Part shown: positions 1-8,435 of the stretch, piece by piece
Layout of the letters: the number at the start of each line of letters is the position of its first letter
Numbering within the stretch: position 1 is the first letter of the stretch
Source: Psychrobacter immobilis
GTDB taxonomy: Bacteria; Pseudomonadota; Gammaproteobacteria; Pseudomonadales; Moraxellaceae
Length of the DNA stretch: 64,000 nucleotides
NCBI RefSeq assembly: GCF_904846225.1
Contig: NZ_CAJGZJ010000014.1
Location: 1 to 64,000 of the forward strand
Direction: 5' to 3'
Notes under the pieces: model-generated
Seen by the model: the letters and a program-made list of their open reading frames with translations, nothing else
The model's database searches: none
Told to the model about the DNA's origin: nothing
Position numbers and translations under genes: made by a program

Positions 1-46
1 CTGCGACCATTTCATAAATTTGAAACCGTTGATAATTCTAGCCTAC

Positions 47-70
47 AGCCAAGGATTCAAGTCCTCACTA
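47..70 (+). repeat. 24-bp direct repeat, copy 1 (tRNA T-arm-like)
   Basis: This copy matches 421-444 at 22 of 24 positions, and the last 15 bases (TTCAAGTCCTCACTA) are identical. The core resembles a tRNA T-loop with its flanking CC, but no complete tRNA can be folded here. The two copies bracket the DUF4926 gene. An attachment-site remnant is possible but unproven. Confidence 0.55.
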
Positions 71-123
71 GGGTACCACCTTGTTCCGATAAAAACATAT
101 TATGAAAAATAAGGCTTAGCACT

Positions 124-348
124 ATGTTAAACATAAATGATGTTATCAAAGTTAGAAAAAATCAAGATTACATCAAAGTAGGCGATGTGGGAACTGTGGG
201 AACTGTGGTACACATATTCGATGAAATTCCTTTTGTATACTTAATTGAGTTTATTGATAGTGAAGGCCGTACAACTGAAATGGCATCTCTAAAAGAAGAA
301 GACATGAGCCTTTATTGGGTTGCCAGCACTGAAACATATTTCGAATAG
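124..348 (+). CDS. DUF4926 domain-containing small protein
   Basis: This 74-residue protein matches the compact DUF4926 pattern: an N-terminal NDV segment, a GDVGTV turn, then an EFIDSEGRT strand pair and a short C-terminal tail. The family has no firmly established activity; members are often found near toxins or in accessory islands, which suggests but does not prove an immunity-type role. A 9-bp tandem duplication (GTGGGAACT, 187-204) doubles a Val-Gly-Thr unit in the conserved turn. No toxin gene lies next to it, so it is an orphan between the two 24-bp direct repeats. The start is the first ATG; AAGGCT lies upstream as a weak ribosome-binding site. Confidence 0.7.
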   Translation: MLNINDVIKVRKNQDYIKVGDVGTVGTVVHIFDEIPFVYLIEFIDSEGRTTEMASLKEEDMSLYWVASTETYFE

Positions 349-420
349 TTAACCCGATCATTAAACACATTCAGATATATACTAATTCAATCTAAAAGCC
401 CATAAGCATAAAAATCAATT

Positions 421-444
421 AGCCAAAGGTTCAAGTCCTCACTA
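421..444 (+). repeat. 24-bp direct repeat, copy 2 (tRNA T-arm-like)
   Basis: Second copy of the repeat at 47-70, in the same orientation and 374 bp further on. Here the core reads GG-TTCAAGT-CC, even closer to a T-arm, though the outer stem positions do not pair. Confidence 0.55.
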
Positions 445-496
445 AAGAGTTGCATCCTTATATTGTGCTGAACATATTTTCCTGAGTACAGTTATA

Positions 497-928
497 TTAA
501 AAACTCGAAAGTAAGACACTCGTTTCACTATTTAGAATACCTTCAACCTCTCGCACTTGACGAAGCACTTCATCAAACTCACTTAGGGTCGGCGTGTTTA
601 TTTCAGCAATAAGGTCCCATGCACCATTGGTTGTGTGCAACTTTACCAGTTCTGGTATGCCTCGTAGTTTTCTGATGACTTTAGATGTGGAGTGTCCAGA
701 TATTTCGATCATCATGAGCGCTTTTACAGTTTCTTGATCTAAAGTTTCATGCACTCGAATAGTAAAGCCAAGAATTGCACCGTTAGAGATCAGTCTATCG
801 AGCCGATTTTGTATCGTGGCACGAGATACTTTCAGCCTTTCAGCGAGATGCGAAATAGTGGCTCGACCATCTCCTCTCAACTCTGAGATAAGCTCGCTAT
901 CTAAACTATCGTAAATATACCTTCTCAT
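497..928 (-). CDS. Lrp/AsnC family transcriptional regulator
   Basis: This 143-residue protein has the standard Lrp/AsnC build. An N-terminal winged helix-turn-helix (about residues 10-60; ATISHLAERLKVSRATIQNR) is followed by a C-terminal RAM/effector domain (about 65-140) with the TTNGAWDLIAEI strand typical of the family. Length is normal. It is transcribed divergently from the ornithine cyclodeaminase gene, the usual arrangement for a local activator responding to an amino acid, so arginine or ornithine is the likely effector (inference). The 165-bp space between the genes holds an 11-bp inverted repeat that could be its operator. Confidence 0.9.
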   Translation of the reverse strand: MRRYIYDSLDSELISELRGDGRATISHLAERLKVSRATIQNRLDRLISNGAILGFTIRVHETLDQETVKALMMIEISGHSTSKVIRKLRGIPELVKLHTTNGAWDLIAEINTPTLSEFDEVLRQVREVEGILNSETSVLLSSF

Positions 929-983
929 TATATTTCTGACCTACCGTGGATTGTATTTAGCAAAATGTACAGTATGTATTAGC

Positions 984-1028
984 AAAATGCAAAATAATCG
1001 TGCTTATTTAGTGAGTTTTTTGCATTTT
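984..1028. promoter_or_regulatory. Candidate Lrp-family operator (11-bp inverted repeat)
   Basis: AAAATGCAAAA at 984-994 is perfectly inverted as TTTTGCATTTT at 1018-1028, with 23 bp between, inside the divergent lrp-ocd intergenic region. AT-rich, spaced palindromes are typical targets of Lrp/AsnC proteins. Assignment to the adjacent regulator is by position only. Confidence 0.5.
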
Positions 1029-1093
1029 AACTAACACTCAGCCTTGCTAAGATATTTCAAGTCAGTTACAAAAACTATCAAGGAGCAAAATTA

Positions 1094-2164
1094 ATGTCTA
1101 AATTTATCGTATCACCCAAGGAAGGCGTTCCATTCGTTAGTGTACAAGCGATGGCTAAAATGATTCACGATTATGGTGTTGAACAATGTATTACGGATCT
1201 AGTAGCTGCTTTAGAGCAAGATTTTCTCCGTTGGGATCAATTTGAAAAATCTTCTCGCTTTGCTTCGCATTCTAAAGACGGTGTTATCGAGTTGATGCCA
1301 GTAAGCGATGGAGATATGTTTGCTTGTAAATATGTCAATGGTCATCCAATTAATACCAAACGAAATCTACAGACCGTGGCGGCTATGGGTATCTTGTCTG
1401 ACGTCGAAACTGGCTATCCTATTTTGCTGACAGAAATGTGTATCCTTACGGCATTACGTACTGCTGCCACATCCGCTATGTTGGCCAAACATTGTGCGCC
1501 AAAAGGCGCTAAAAAATTGGCGTTAATAGGAAACGGCGCTCAGTCTGAATTTCAAGCATTAGGTATGAAAGCCATAGTAGGTATTTCAGAAGTTCGTTTG
1601 TATGATATTGACTCAGCGGCATCGCAGAAAACGGCTGATAACCTTTCAGACTCAGGTTTAAAAGTCATTGTTTGTCGCACGTTAGAAGAAGCTGTTTTAG
1701 GTGCAGAGATCATTACTACCTGTACAGCTGATAAGACAAATGCCACTATTTTACGAGACGATATCATTGAAAAAGGTGTTTATATTAATGCGATAGGCGG
1801 TGATTGTCCCGGTAAGACAGAGCTGGATAGCAATATATTAATGCGAGCAGATCGTGTGATTGTAGAGTTTGAGCCTCAAACACGCATTGAAGGTGAGATC
1901 CAAAATTTATCAAGCGACTTTCCTGTTACTGAATTTCATCGCATTCTTAAAGGTGAAGTGCAAGCCCGAGAGTCAGCTAATGATCTCATAGTATTTGATG
2001 GTGTTGGTTTTGCATCAGAAGATTTTACGGCCTTGGTCTTTTTAAGAGACTTAATCAGAGAGCAAGAAGGGTATGAGATTTTAGATTTGATACCTCAGCA
2101 AGCTGATCCTAAAAATCTATATTCGGTAGTGAAAGAACATAGCATGGCGACGAATGAAGCTTAA
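1094..2164 (+). CDS. ocd: Ornithine cyclodeaminase
   Basis: This 356-residue cytosolic enzyme belongs to the ornithine cyclodeaminase/mu-crystallin family, which converts L-ornithine to L-proline and ammonia using bound NAD. Visible family marks are the segment around GYPILLTEMCILTALRTAA (about residues 113-131), the Rossmann glycine motif LIGNGAQSEFQA (about 144-155) and NAIGGDCPGKTEL (about 232-244). A strong AAGGAG lies 8 bases before the ATG, fixing the start. It is divergent from an Lrp-type regulator and precedes arginase and a YjiH-type membrane protein, consistent with an arginine-ornithine-proline route. The last codons are partly duplicated just after the stop. Confidence 0.93.
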   Translation: MSKFIVSPKEGVPFVSVQAMAKMIHDYGVEQCITDLVAALEQDFLRWDQFEKSSRFASHSKDGVIELMPVSDGDMFACKYVNGHPINTKRNLQTVAAMGILSDVETGYPILLTEMCILTALRTAATSAMLAKHCAPKGAKKLALIGNGAQSEFQALGMKAIVGISEVRLYDIDSAASQKTADNLSDSGLKVIVCRTLEEAVLGAEIITTCTADKTNATILRDDIIEKGVYINAIGGDCPGKTELDSNILMRADRVIVEFEPQTRIEGEIQNLSSDFPVTEFHRILKGEVQARESANDLIVFDGVGFASEDFTALVFLRDLIREQEGYEILDLIPQQADPKNLYSVVKEHSMATNEA

Positions 2165-2186
2165 CATAGCGACGAACGAAGCTTAG
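2142..2186 (+). repeat. Imperfect 22-bp tandem duplication at the ocd 3' end
   Basis: The unit ATGGCGACGAATGAAGCTTA (2144-2163) recurs as ATAGCGACGAACGAAGCTTA (2166-2185), immediately after the ocd stop. It looks like replication slippage. Confidence 0.6.
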
Positions 2187-2240
2187 CACAGTGAAGCATG
2201 AAGCTATGGCTATGTCATAAGTGATTGGTGCAACCTTATG

Positions 2241-2293
2241 TTTCTTATATTAAATCTCTTTGCTATTTTTGCAAGAGATCTAATATAAGAAAA
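2241..2293. terminator. Long imperfect hairpin between ocd and arginase
   Basis: TTTCTTATATTA (2241-2252) pairs with TAATATAAGAAA, and the inner ATCTCTT/AAGAGAT arms extend the stem around a T-rich loop. There is no clean T-run after it on the plus strand, so it may be a weak terminator or a processing/leader structure in front of arginase. Confidence 0.4.
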
Positions 2294-2354
2294 AACTAAT
2301 TTAATTACTAATTCAAATAATATAGAAAATTTGTTTTCTTTAATGGAGAAAAAA

Positions 2355-3314
2355 ATGACTGATACGATGAAAAATATAAGAATAGTAGAAGTTTATTCGG
2401 ATATTGCAGGATATAAAAAAGGCGCCTCTTTAGGTATTCAGGCATTGAAAGCGTCATCGAAGGAACTCAATGCAGATTATTTTGAAAAACTGCAATTTGA
2501 AAGTATCGAAGATGATAGTAATAGTGAAGGGGAATCACAATTTTCACATGCAAAATATGCTGATGTAATTGAACCAATCATATCTAAGTTAGCACATAAA
2601 GTAAAAGATATAAGAAATGAGAATAAATTTCCAATCATTTTAGCTGGAGATCATTCTAGTTGTGCAGGAACGATGCATGGTCTCAAGATGGCGCACCCTG
2701 ATTCTGAGATTGGTGTAATTTATATAGATGCCCATGCTGACTTTCATTCACCCTATACCAGTGGATCAGGAAATATGCACGGAATGCCTTTAGCAATGGC
2801 TTGTGCAATTGATAATTTAGAATGTAAGCGTAATGACCTCTCTGAGAAAGAAAAAGAGTATTGGGAGAAGTTAAAATTTATAGCTTCTGATGAGCCATCA
2901 ATTAAACCAGAAAATATAGTTTTTTGCGCCGTTAGAGATTACCAAGAAGAAGAAATGGCATTAATTAAAAAACATAAAATTCCTTTATATTCCGTTGCTG
3001 AAATAACTCAAAAAGGAATCAGTTCTACCGTAGAAGAAATCTTCAAAAAATTAGAATATTGCGACCATATTTATGTTTCATTCGATGTTGATAGTGTTGA
3101 TCCTTTATATGTACCAGGAACAGGCACTCCTGCAATGAATGGTCTTTCATATGAGCAAGCGATGCAACTTAATATAGAATTAATTAAAAATGAGAAAGTA
3201 TGTTGTTGGGAAATGGCAGAAATCAATCCTTTATATAATAACTCAAAAGATGATTCAACTAGAATATTCAAAATTTTAGAAAAAGTCACGCAGTCTCTTT
3301 TAAATCATTATTAG
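2355..3314 (+). CDS. rocF: Arginase family protein
   Basis: This 319-residue ureohydrolase probably hydrolyses arginine to ornithine and urea in the cytosol. The manganese-binding signatures of the family are present: GDHSS near residue 100, DAHADFHS near 130, and SFDVDSVDP near 240. MAEINPLYN follows near the C-terminus. The ATG at 2355 is chosen because GGAGA sits about six bases upstream; an earlier in-frame TTG at 2331 would add eight residues but lacks such a site. Feeding ornithine to the preceding cyclodeaminase is the obvious role. The gene is visibly more AT-rich than ocd, suggesting a separate origin. Agmatinase or another ureohydrolase specificity cannot be excluded. Confidence 0.87.
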   Translation: MTDTMKNIRIVEVYSDIAGYKKGASLGIQALKASSKELNADYFEKLQFESIEDDSNSEGESQFSHAKYADVIEPIISKLAHKVKDIRNENKFPIILAGDHSSCAGTMHGLKMAHPDSEIGVIYIDAHADFHSPYTSGSGNMHGMPLAMACAIDNLECKRNDLSEKEKEYWEKLKFIASDEPSIKPENIVFCAVRDYQEEEMALIKKHKIPLYSVAEITQKGISSTVEEIFKKLEYCDHIYVSFDVDSVDPLYVPGTGTPAMNGLSYEQAMQLNIELIKNEKVCCWEMAEINPLYNNSKDDSTRIFKILEKVTQSLLNHY

Positions 3315-3414
3315 TATGGACCATTTAAAACGAGTTAGGATATTCAATATATAGAAATTTATTATATAACATTTTATATGTTGAATAAAAAAGGGACAGG
3401 GAGTCAAAAATAAT

Positions 3415-4830
3415 ATGGAAATTATTAAAGCTAATACGTCAAGTCAAGATGTTACCAGTGTCAGTAAAAGTACCAGCATCAGAGGTTTTTTAAAATTCTT
3501 TATACCATCTATCATAGGTTTAATGGTCTTCGTACTTCCCATTCCCTATGTAGATGGTAAGTTTGTATCATATGCAGAAGGGTTTACCATTCCTATATCT
3601 GTACTAAAGGATTATATACAAGGTTACATGAATGAGCTTTTGCCATTATTAGTCGTAATTTCAATTATGACTACATTGATTTGTACTTTATATACTAAAA
3701 TCATGAAACCTTCATTAATTTTAAATAATGCGTTTCTAAATAATTTGTTGAATGTTACAACACCTTGGCTTGTTATTAGAATGCTTGGTGCATTTTTTGT
3801 TGCAGTTACCTATTTTAAGTATGGTTATGAATTTATATATTCAGACAATATTGGGGGTTTGATATTATATGAATTAATGCCAATACTTTTTATCGTGTTT
3901 TTTTTGGCTGGATTGTTGCTACCACTATTACTTGATTTTGGCTTGCTAGAGTTTTTTGGTGTTTTATTAAGTAAAGTAATGAGACCTTTATTTGGTTTAC
4001 CAGGTAGATCATCTGTTGATTGTTTAACATCATGGTTAGGTGATGGAACTATCGGCGTACTATTAACTGATAAACAATTGACAGGCGGATTTTATACTAA
4101 AAAAGAAGCAGCAGTTATTGCCACCAGTTTTTCAGCAGTTTCTATTACATTCTGTTTGGTTGTAATTTCTCAGGTTAAACTAGAAAGCTACTTTATCAAT
4201 ATGATTGGAGTCGTTGCTTTATGCGGAATTGTTTGTGCTTTAATAGTACCAAGGTTATTACCTTTATCTAAAATTGAAAATACATATGTAATAGAAAACA
4301 GTGATAGAGACCATGAAACCATTCCTAAAGGAGAAACATTATTTACCCACAGTTTACATAAAGCCGTTCAAAAAGCAGAAAAGAGTCCAAGCTTTTTTAC
4401 GTTCTTAAAAGATGGATTAAAAAACATTTTGGATATGTGGATCGGGATATTGCCTGTCGTTATGGCAATCGGGACTATAGGCTTAATCGTTGCAGAAGAA
4501 ACCCCTGTATTTGATTATTTAGGTATGCCATTTATTCCATTCTTAGAGTTATTGAATATACCTTTTGCAGCAGAAATGTCAAAAACTATTATGGTAGGTT
4601 TTGCAGATATGTTTTTACCTGCTATTATTGGTTCTTCAATAGAGTCAGAGTTAACTCGATTTGTCATCGCTTGCTTGTCAGTTTCTCAATTAATCTATAT
4701 GTCGGAAGTAGGAGGATTAATTTTAGGAACAAAAATTCCCGTCAGCTTTTTTCAATTATTAATAATTTTTCTATTAAGAACTATTATTTCATTACCAATT
4801 ATTGCATTATGTGCTCATATGATTTTTTAA
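3415..4830 (+). CDS. YjiH family membrane protein (nucleoside recognition/Gate domain)
   Basis: This 471-residue inner-membrane protein has about ten hydrophobic segments. It matches the YjiH family through the conserved loop PGRSSVDCLTSWLGDG (about residues 196-211) followed by TKKEAAVIATSFSAVS, which is part of a Gate (nucleoside-recognition) domain. Transport substrates of this family are poorly established. Its place directly after arginase, 100 bp downstream, suggests transport of arginine, ornithine or a related amino acid (inference). AGGGA lies upstream of the ATG. Like the arginase gene it is strongly AT-rich. A terminator hairpin follows. Confidence 0.8.
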   Translation: MEIIKANTSSQDVTSVSKSTSIRGFLKFFIPSIIGLMVFVLPIPYVDGKFVSYAEGFTIPISVLKDYIQGYMNELLPLLVVISIMTTLICTLYTKIMKPSLILNNAFLNNLLNVTTPWLVIRMLGAFFVAVTYFKYGYEFIYSDNIGGLILYELMPILFIVFFLAGLLLPLLLDFGLLEFFGVLLSKVMRPLFGLPGRSSVDCLTSWLGDGTIGVLLTDKQLTGGFYTKKEAAVIATSFSAVSITFCLVVISQVKLESYFINMIGVVALCGIVCALIVPRLLPLSKIENTYVIENSDRDHETIPKGETLFTHSLHKAVQKAEKSPSFFTFLKDGLKNILDMWIGILPVVMAIGTIGLIVAEETPVFDYLGMPFIPFLELLNIPFAAEMSKTIMVGFADMFLPAIIGSSIESELTRFVIACLSVSQLIYMSEVGGLILGTKIPVSFFQLLIIFLLRTIISLPIIALCAHMIF

Positions 4831-4922
4831 TAACGTTAAACTATAAATTTAGCTTGGTAAAATAATTTTTTAAATAGAATTTTCTGAAAGCTACCAGCAC
4901 CATGTCTTAACAAAAAATCAGC

Positions 4923-4957
4923 AGCAAAAAACCACCTATTAAGGCGGTTTTTTGCTA
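4923..4957 (+). terminator. Rho-independent terminator after yjiH-like gene
   Basis: AGCAAAAAACCACC pairs with GGCGGTTTTTTGCT around a short TATTAA loop, with a T-run in the 3' arm. The A/T symmetry may let it work in both directions. Confidence 0.75.
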
Positions 4958-5021
4958 TTAACATTGAGCTAATCACAATAGCATTCACAGCACATCAGTA
5001 TTTTTTGTTAAACACCAAAGT

Positions 5022-5119
5022 TACTATAGTCGATCCACTATAAAACAAACACAGTGCTACTGGGATAAGTGTTGCGCCGCCTCTGTCTACGAAGGCACAG
5101 CAAGCAAGCAAAATTTGTA
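5022..5119 (+). repeat. Dispersed intergenic repeat, copy A
   Basis: It begins with the short palindrome TATAGT-CGATCC-ACTATA and continues through ACACAGTGCTACTGG, TTGCGCCGCCTCTGT and AGCAAGCAAGCAAAATTTGT. Related copies lie at 22119-22177 (second half only) and, inverted, at 45495-45574 (first half). Confidence 0.7.
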
Positions 5120-5160
5120 AAAGTCACGCGTGATAATATTTGACCTTATTTTATTTAGGA

Positions 5161-6438
5161 TTAACTATATTGAGATAAATTTCGGAGCTTATCTATATAA
5201 TTCGCCCAAACTTGCATCATTTCTACTCTAATATCTATTTCATCCAGTCGATTATAAGCACCGCCATGCGTGTCCTTTATTCTATGACCCAGCTGTAACT
5301 CTGTTACGATATCCGAATAACGTAACTCAGGTTGTTCCATAAGCAAAGTTTTAGCCGATGCTCGAAATCCATGCGCACATTGCACATCTTTGTATCCAAG
5401 CCGATGAAATATTTGTACTAGCGTGGCTTTACTAATATAGGGATTGCTTGAAGCGCGCATCGATGCAAATACATACTCTTTGTGGCCCGTGATTGATTGT
5501 ATTTCTCGTAAGCGCGCGATAACCTGAGTGGCTAATGGAACGACCAAATGCGATACCATATCATCACGACCTTCGCCTTTAGTAGGGGAGAACGCCCATA
5601 TTTTATTATCCCAATCTATGTCCTGCCAGCGCATAGAACGTAAATCGACACTACGTACAAACAAATAAGGCAGCAAATTCATTGCTTCTCTTGTAATTTT
5701 ACTTGCGCCTTTAAAATTGGACATGTCGTTTAGGAGAGTGGCAAACTGATCAGGTTTAGTAATCGCTGGTAAATGCTTGCCTGAATTGGCGGGTGCAAGC
5801 TCTCCACGAGTATCCACAGCCACATTCTTCTCACAGAGTCCTCTCGCTACAGCGAATGAAAATACCTTTTCAGTATAAAGTCGAGTGCTGGCTCCAACGA
5901 ATGCTGCTTGATTTTCATTGTTTTGAATAGCTTCACACACAGTCAATATAATCTCGCTGGTAATATCATTCATCCTTAAATCGCCAATCTCACGACACAT
6001 ATATCCTAGACACAAATCCCAAAATTTGAGTGTTGATTCACTAAAAGAAGACTTTTTAGATTTACCTTGATGATAACTCGCTATCTTATTATCTCTCCAG
6101 GCTTGTGCAACTTCAGCAAACGTTGCATTTTTTAAGTGAGCATATTTATTCACTTTTTCTTGTTGATGTATAGCCTTGGGGTCAACACCTTTGGCCAGCA
6201 TGCTCAGTATAGAGTCTGCTTTATACTTAACCTCATGGAGACTAATCTCATCAGCTCGGCCCAGCATCATTCTAGGGCGTTTACCTTCCATGTGTGGATG
6301 CGAATAACGGAAGTAATATTCCTTTTTACCATTTGGATAAATACGAACACTTAAACCCGAAATGTCTGAAATACTGACTGAATAGTCTTTATCTCGGCAC
6401 TCAAGTTTATTGATCTCATTTATATTGTTGACAGCCAT
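5161..6438 (-). CDS. int: Tyrosine-type site-specific integrase
   Basis: This 425-residue protein has the P4-like integrase order: an N-terminal arm-binding DUF4102-type domain (about 1-95; SGLSVRIYPNGKKEYYFRY), a SAM-like core-binding domain (about 105-200) and a C-terminal catalytic domain (about 225-410). Catalytic-region marks include HGFRASAKTLL (His-x-x-Arg), LQLGH, and a candidate nucleophile Tyr in GGAYNRLDE. The usual first Arg box is seen as VRSVDLRSMRW. It marks the left part of the window as a past integration site. No complete tRNA target is visible nearby. Length is normal and the gene seems intact, so it could still be active. Confidence 0.9.
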   Translation of the reverse strand: MAVNNINEINKLECRDKDYSVSISDISGLSVRIYPNGKKEYYFRYSHPHMEGKRPRMMLGRADEISLHEVKYKADSILSMLAKGVDPKAIHQQEKVNKYAHLKNATFAEVAQAWRDNKIASYHQGKSKKSSFSESTLKFWDLCLGYMCREIGDLRMNDITSEIILTVCEAIQNNENQAAFVGASTRLYTEKVFSFAVARGLCEKNVAVDTRGELAPANSGKHLPAITKPDQFATLLNDMSNFKGASKITREAMNLLPYLFVRSVDLRSMRWQDIDWDNKIWAFSPTKGEGRDDMVSHLVVPLATQVIARLREIQSITGHKEYVFASMRASSNPYISKATLVQIFHRLGYKDVQCAHGFRASAKTLLMEQPELRYSDIVTELQLGHRIKDTHGGAYNRLDEIDIRVEMMQVWANYIDKLRNLSQYS

Positions 6439-7737
6439 TATCTATACCCTAACTATTACATGTAAGATAAATTAAAAATATTCATCTATTAACTTGGAGC
6501 TATATTTGTCAAAATAACTATCGTTCATCAAAAGCATTTTATTTATAAACCAGATATACCATTGGACACCAGGGTGGACACTGATATTTTAACATATATA
6601 CCAAAAGCCCTTTATTTCATAGATACCAAAGACTAATTATCCCCAAGGTTCACTTGGGGATAATTATAGTATAAGGGAAAGAGAGGGAGTAAGCCATGTG
6701 TTCATTGATATATATGGCGTTTGAGGTAATAAACCTCAGACAGATTAAAAGCAATCATACTGTTTGTGATCGTTGATAGCGTTGTTCGGTTTATTTACAC
6801 AAAAAACCATGCTCCTGTACGTGCACAGAATATAAAAATCAGGGTCATAGTACTGTTCTGTGCAAATTTGGAGGGTATCGATTTAGCTCTTTATATCAAA
6901 ATTTCTTGCAGGAAGTATAGGCGTTAGAAAATACTCATGAGTAATTCAGTAATTTGGAAAGCTTTCAGGTTAATCGAAGTAAAAAGATATTACGACGTGG
7001 TTAGGCATGATGATCGCAATGATAAAATATATCGAAACTAGACTTACAGTCAAACTAAATAAAACTATCAGTATTAAAGCCTATATGCGCTCTTAGCCGT
7101 AATATAGGGTAAGAAGCATCAAATAGGATTTTAATATTCAATACCAGCTATCAATCTATGGGTAACGGTATTCTACATATAAGCACGTGAAGGCGGACTG
7201 TGGTTCAAAGGTATTCACACTAAAGATCCAATCAGCTATCAACGAATACATAATAGCCGATTGGTTTACTAGGTAACGGTTATAGCGATTGAGGTGAAAT
7301 ACCAAATAAACAGCTGATTATAGCTTTTCGCAGAGGCAGATAATACGATGATAAGCAGAACAATTTTATATAAAAGCTTTCTGGGATAGATTAAAGCAAA
7401 CTAGCATCCAAAAGGACGCCACATTAAATTGACAGGAGAGATAGATTAATAATTAGCTTAGTGATGATTAAAACGATTGCTTGAACAGGCGACACATATT
7501 ATTTTGAAGCAGTTACCAGTTAATCCGAATAGTATTTTATTAGGCAGTTATAATCCCATAAATATATTAATAGGTACTGTCTATTTAACATAATATACAT
7601 TATGCGAAAACAAACCAATGGTTTTAGTAGTTAAGTGAATAGCCATTTGTGTCATAGAATTTATATATTTGACCAAGTATTTTTGTTTGCAAAATTATCT
7701 TCGCTTAGATATTTTTAAGATCAGTTTCAGCTTTCTA
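6439..7737. other. 1.3-kb gene-free region beside the integrase
   Basis: No convincing open frame occurs on either strand. Short open stretches exist, for example about 28 codons near 6957-7040, but they end in stops and match no family I recognise. A perfect 14-bp palindrome lies at 6634-6666. The look is of decayed mobile-element or island DNA, or of a region with untranslated RNA. Confidence 0.5.
6634..6666. repeat. Perfect 14-bp inverted repeat
   Basis: TAATTATCCCCAAG (6634-6647) is perfectly inverted at 6653-6666 with a 5-base loop GTTCA. No T-run follows on either strand, so a protein- or recombinase-binding site or an RNA hairpin is as likely as a terminator. Confidence 0.7.
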
Positions 7738-8235
7738 CTAACGACAAGTCTCAAGTAAATACTTACGCAAAGTTCTGCCATCTTGATCTAAGATTACATC
7801 TGAAATTTGGCAATTAGAACGCTCATCGTCAGAATCACATGACAAATCATAATAGATATCACTCCCTTGCACCAAGCTGACTTGAACCAATCCTTGCTCA
7901 GTCATCGAGAATTTTTTGTCTTGGGTGTAATCAGGATCCTGAGAATCCCACAGCACATCATAATCAAGATTGCAGGACATTTGATTTTTATCAAAATAAT
8001 CCTGTGCTAGCTGCATCGCTGCTTGTAAGTCAGCGTTGGCATATTGCTGTAGCACCGCAGGATTACTCATACCTTGGTCATCGATGTTTTGTTGGTACAT
8101 CTTTGTAATAGTTGCGATCTTTATATCAGCCATGGCATCTTGCTTCTGAGATGCATTTATCACATCTGCTGTAGCATTACCGACGGTCGTCAGTCCTATG
8201 ATCAATAACAATGTCAGCGATTTATATATTGGCAT
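7738..8235 (-). CDS. Hypothetical exported protein
   Basis: I do not recognise this 165-residue protein. It starts with a clear Sec signal peptide (MPIYKSLTLLLIIGL, cleavage likely after NATA near residue 23). The mature part is acidic, with a helical region around residues 30-85 and several Cys residues (CNLDYD, DLSCDSDDE, SNCQIS, ETCR), so disulfides in the periplasm are likely. It stands alone, divergent from the lipoprotein gene at 8436. Function cannot be assigned. Confidence 0.65.
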   Translation of the reverse strand: MPIYKSLTLLLIIGLTTVGNATADVINASQKQDAMADIKIATITKMYQQNIDDQGMSNPAVLQQYANADLQAAMQLAQDYFDKNQMSCNLDYDVLWDSQDPDYTQDKKFSMTEQGLVQVSLVQGSDIYYDLSCDSDDERSNCQISDVILDQDGRTLRKYLLETCR

Positions 8236-8435
8236 GTCGTTCTCTACGAACTTTTATACTATTAATATTAAGGTCTATTACATCATAGCCATATTAGGAC
8301 TCTGCTGTAATATCGTATCATTCAGGTTTTCCTATCGAAATTGCGCTAGCTTAACGATTTCATGGTATGTTCTTATTTATTCATATTATGCTTCTTTCAT
8401 CCATACTTAATAACCACTTTGACAAGGATGTGTTT

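Larger units (their letters stand above)
4831..5160. other. Intergenic region: terminator plus dispersed repeat
   Basis: This convergent gap between the YjiH-type gene and the integrase holds a rho-independent terminator and one copy of a dispersed intergenic repeat, listed separately. No coding sequence is visible. Confidence 0.7.

Noticed and set aside
47..70. A possible tRNA gene at the left edge
   Set aside because: Only a T-arm-like segment is present; no acceptor, D or anticodon arms can be folded around it.
6957..7040. A 28-codon open stretch in the gene-free region as a transposase remnant
   Set aside because: The conceptual peptide matches no transposase motif I can recognise, and neighbouring frames are closed.
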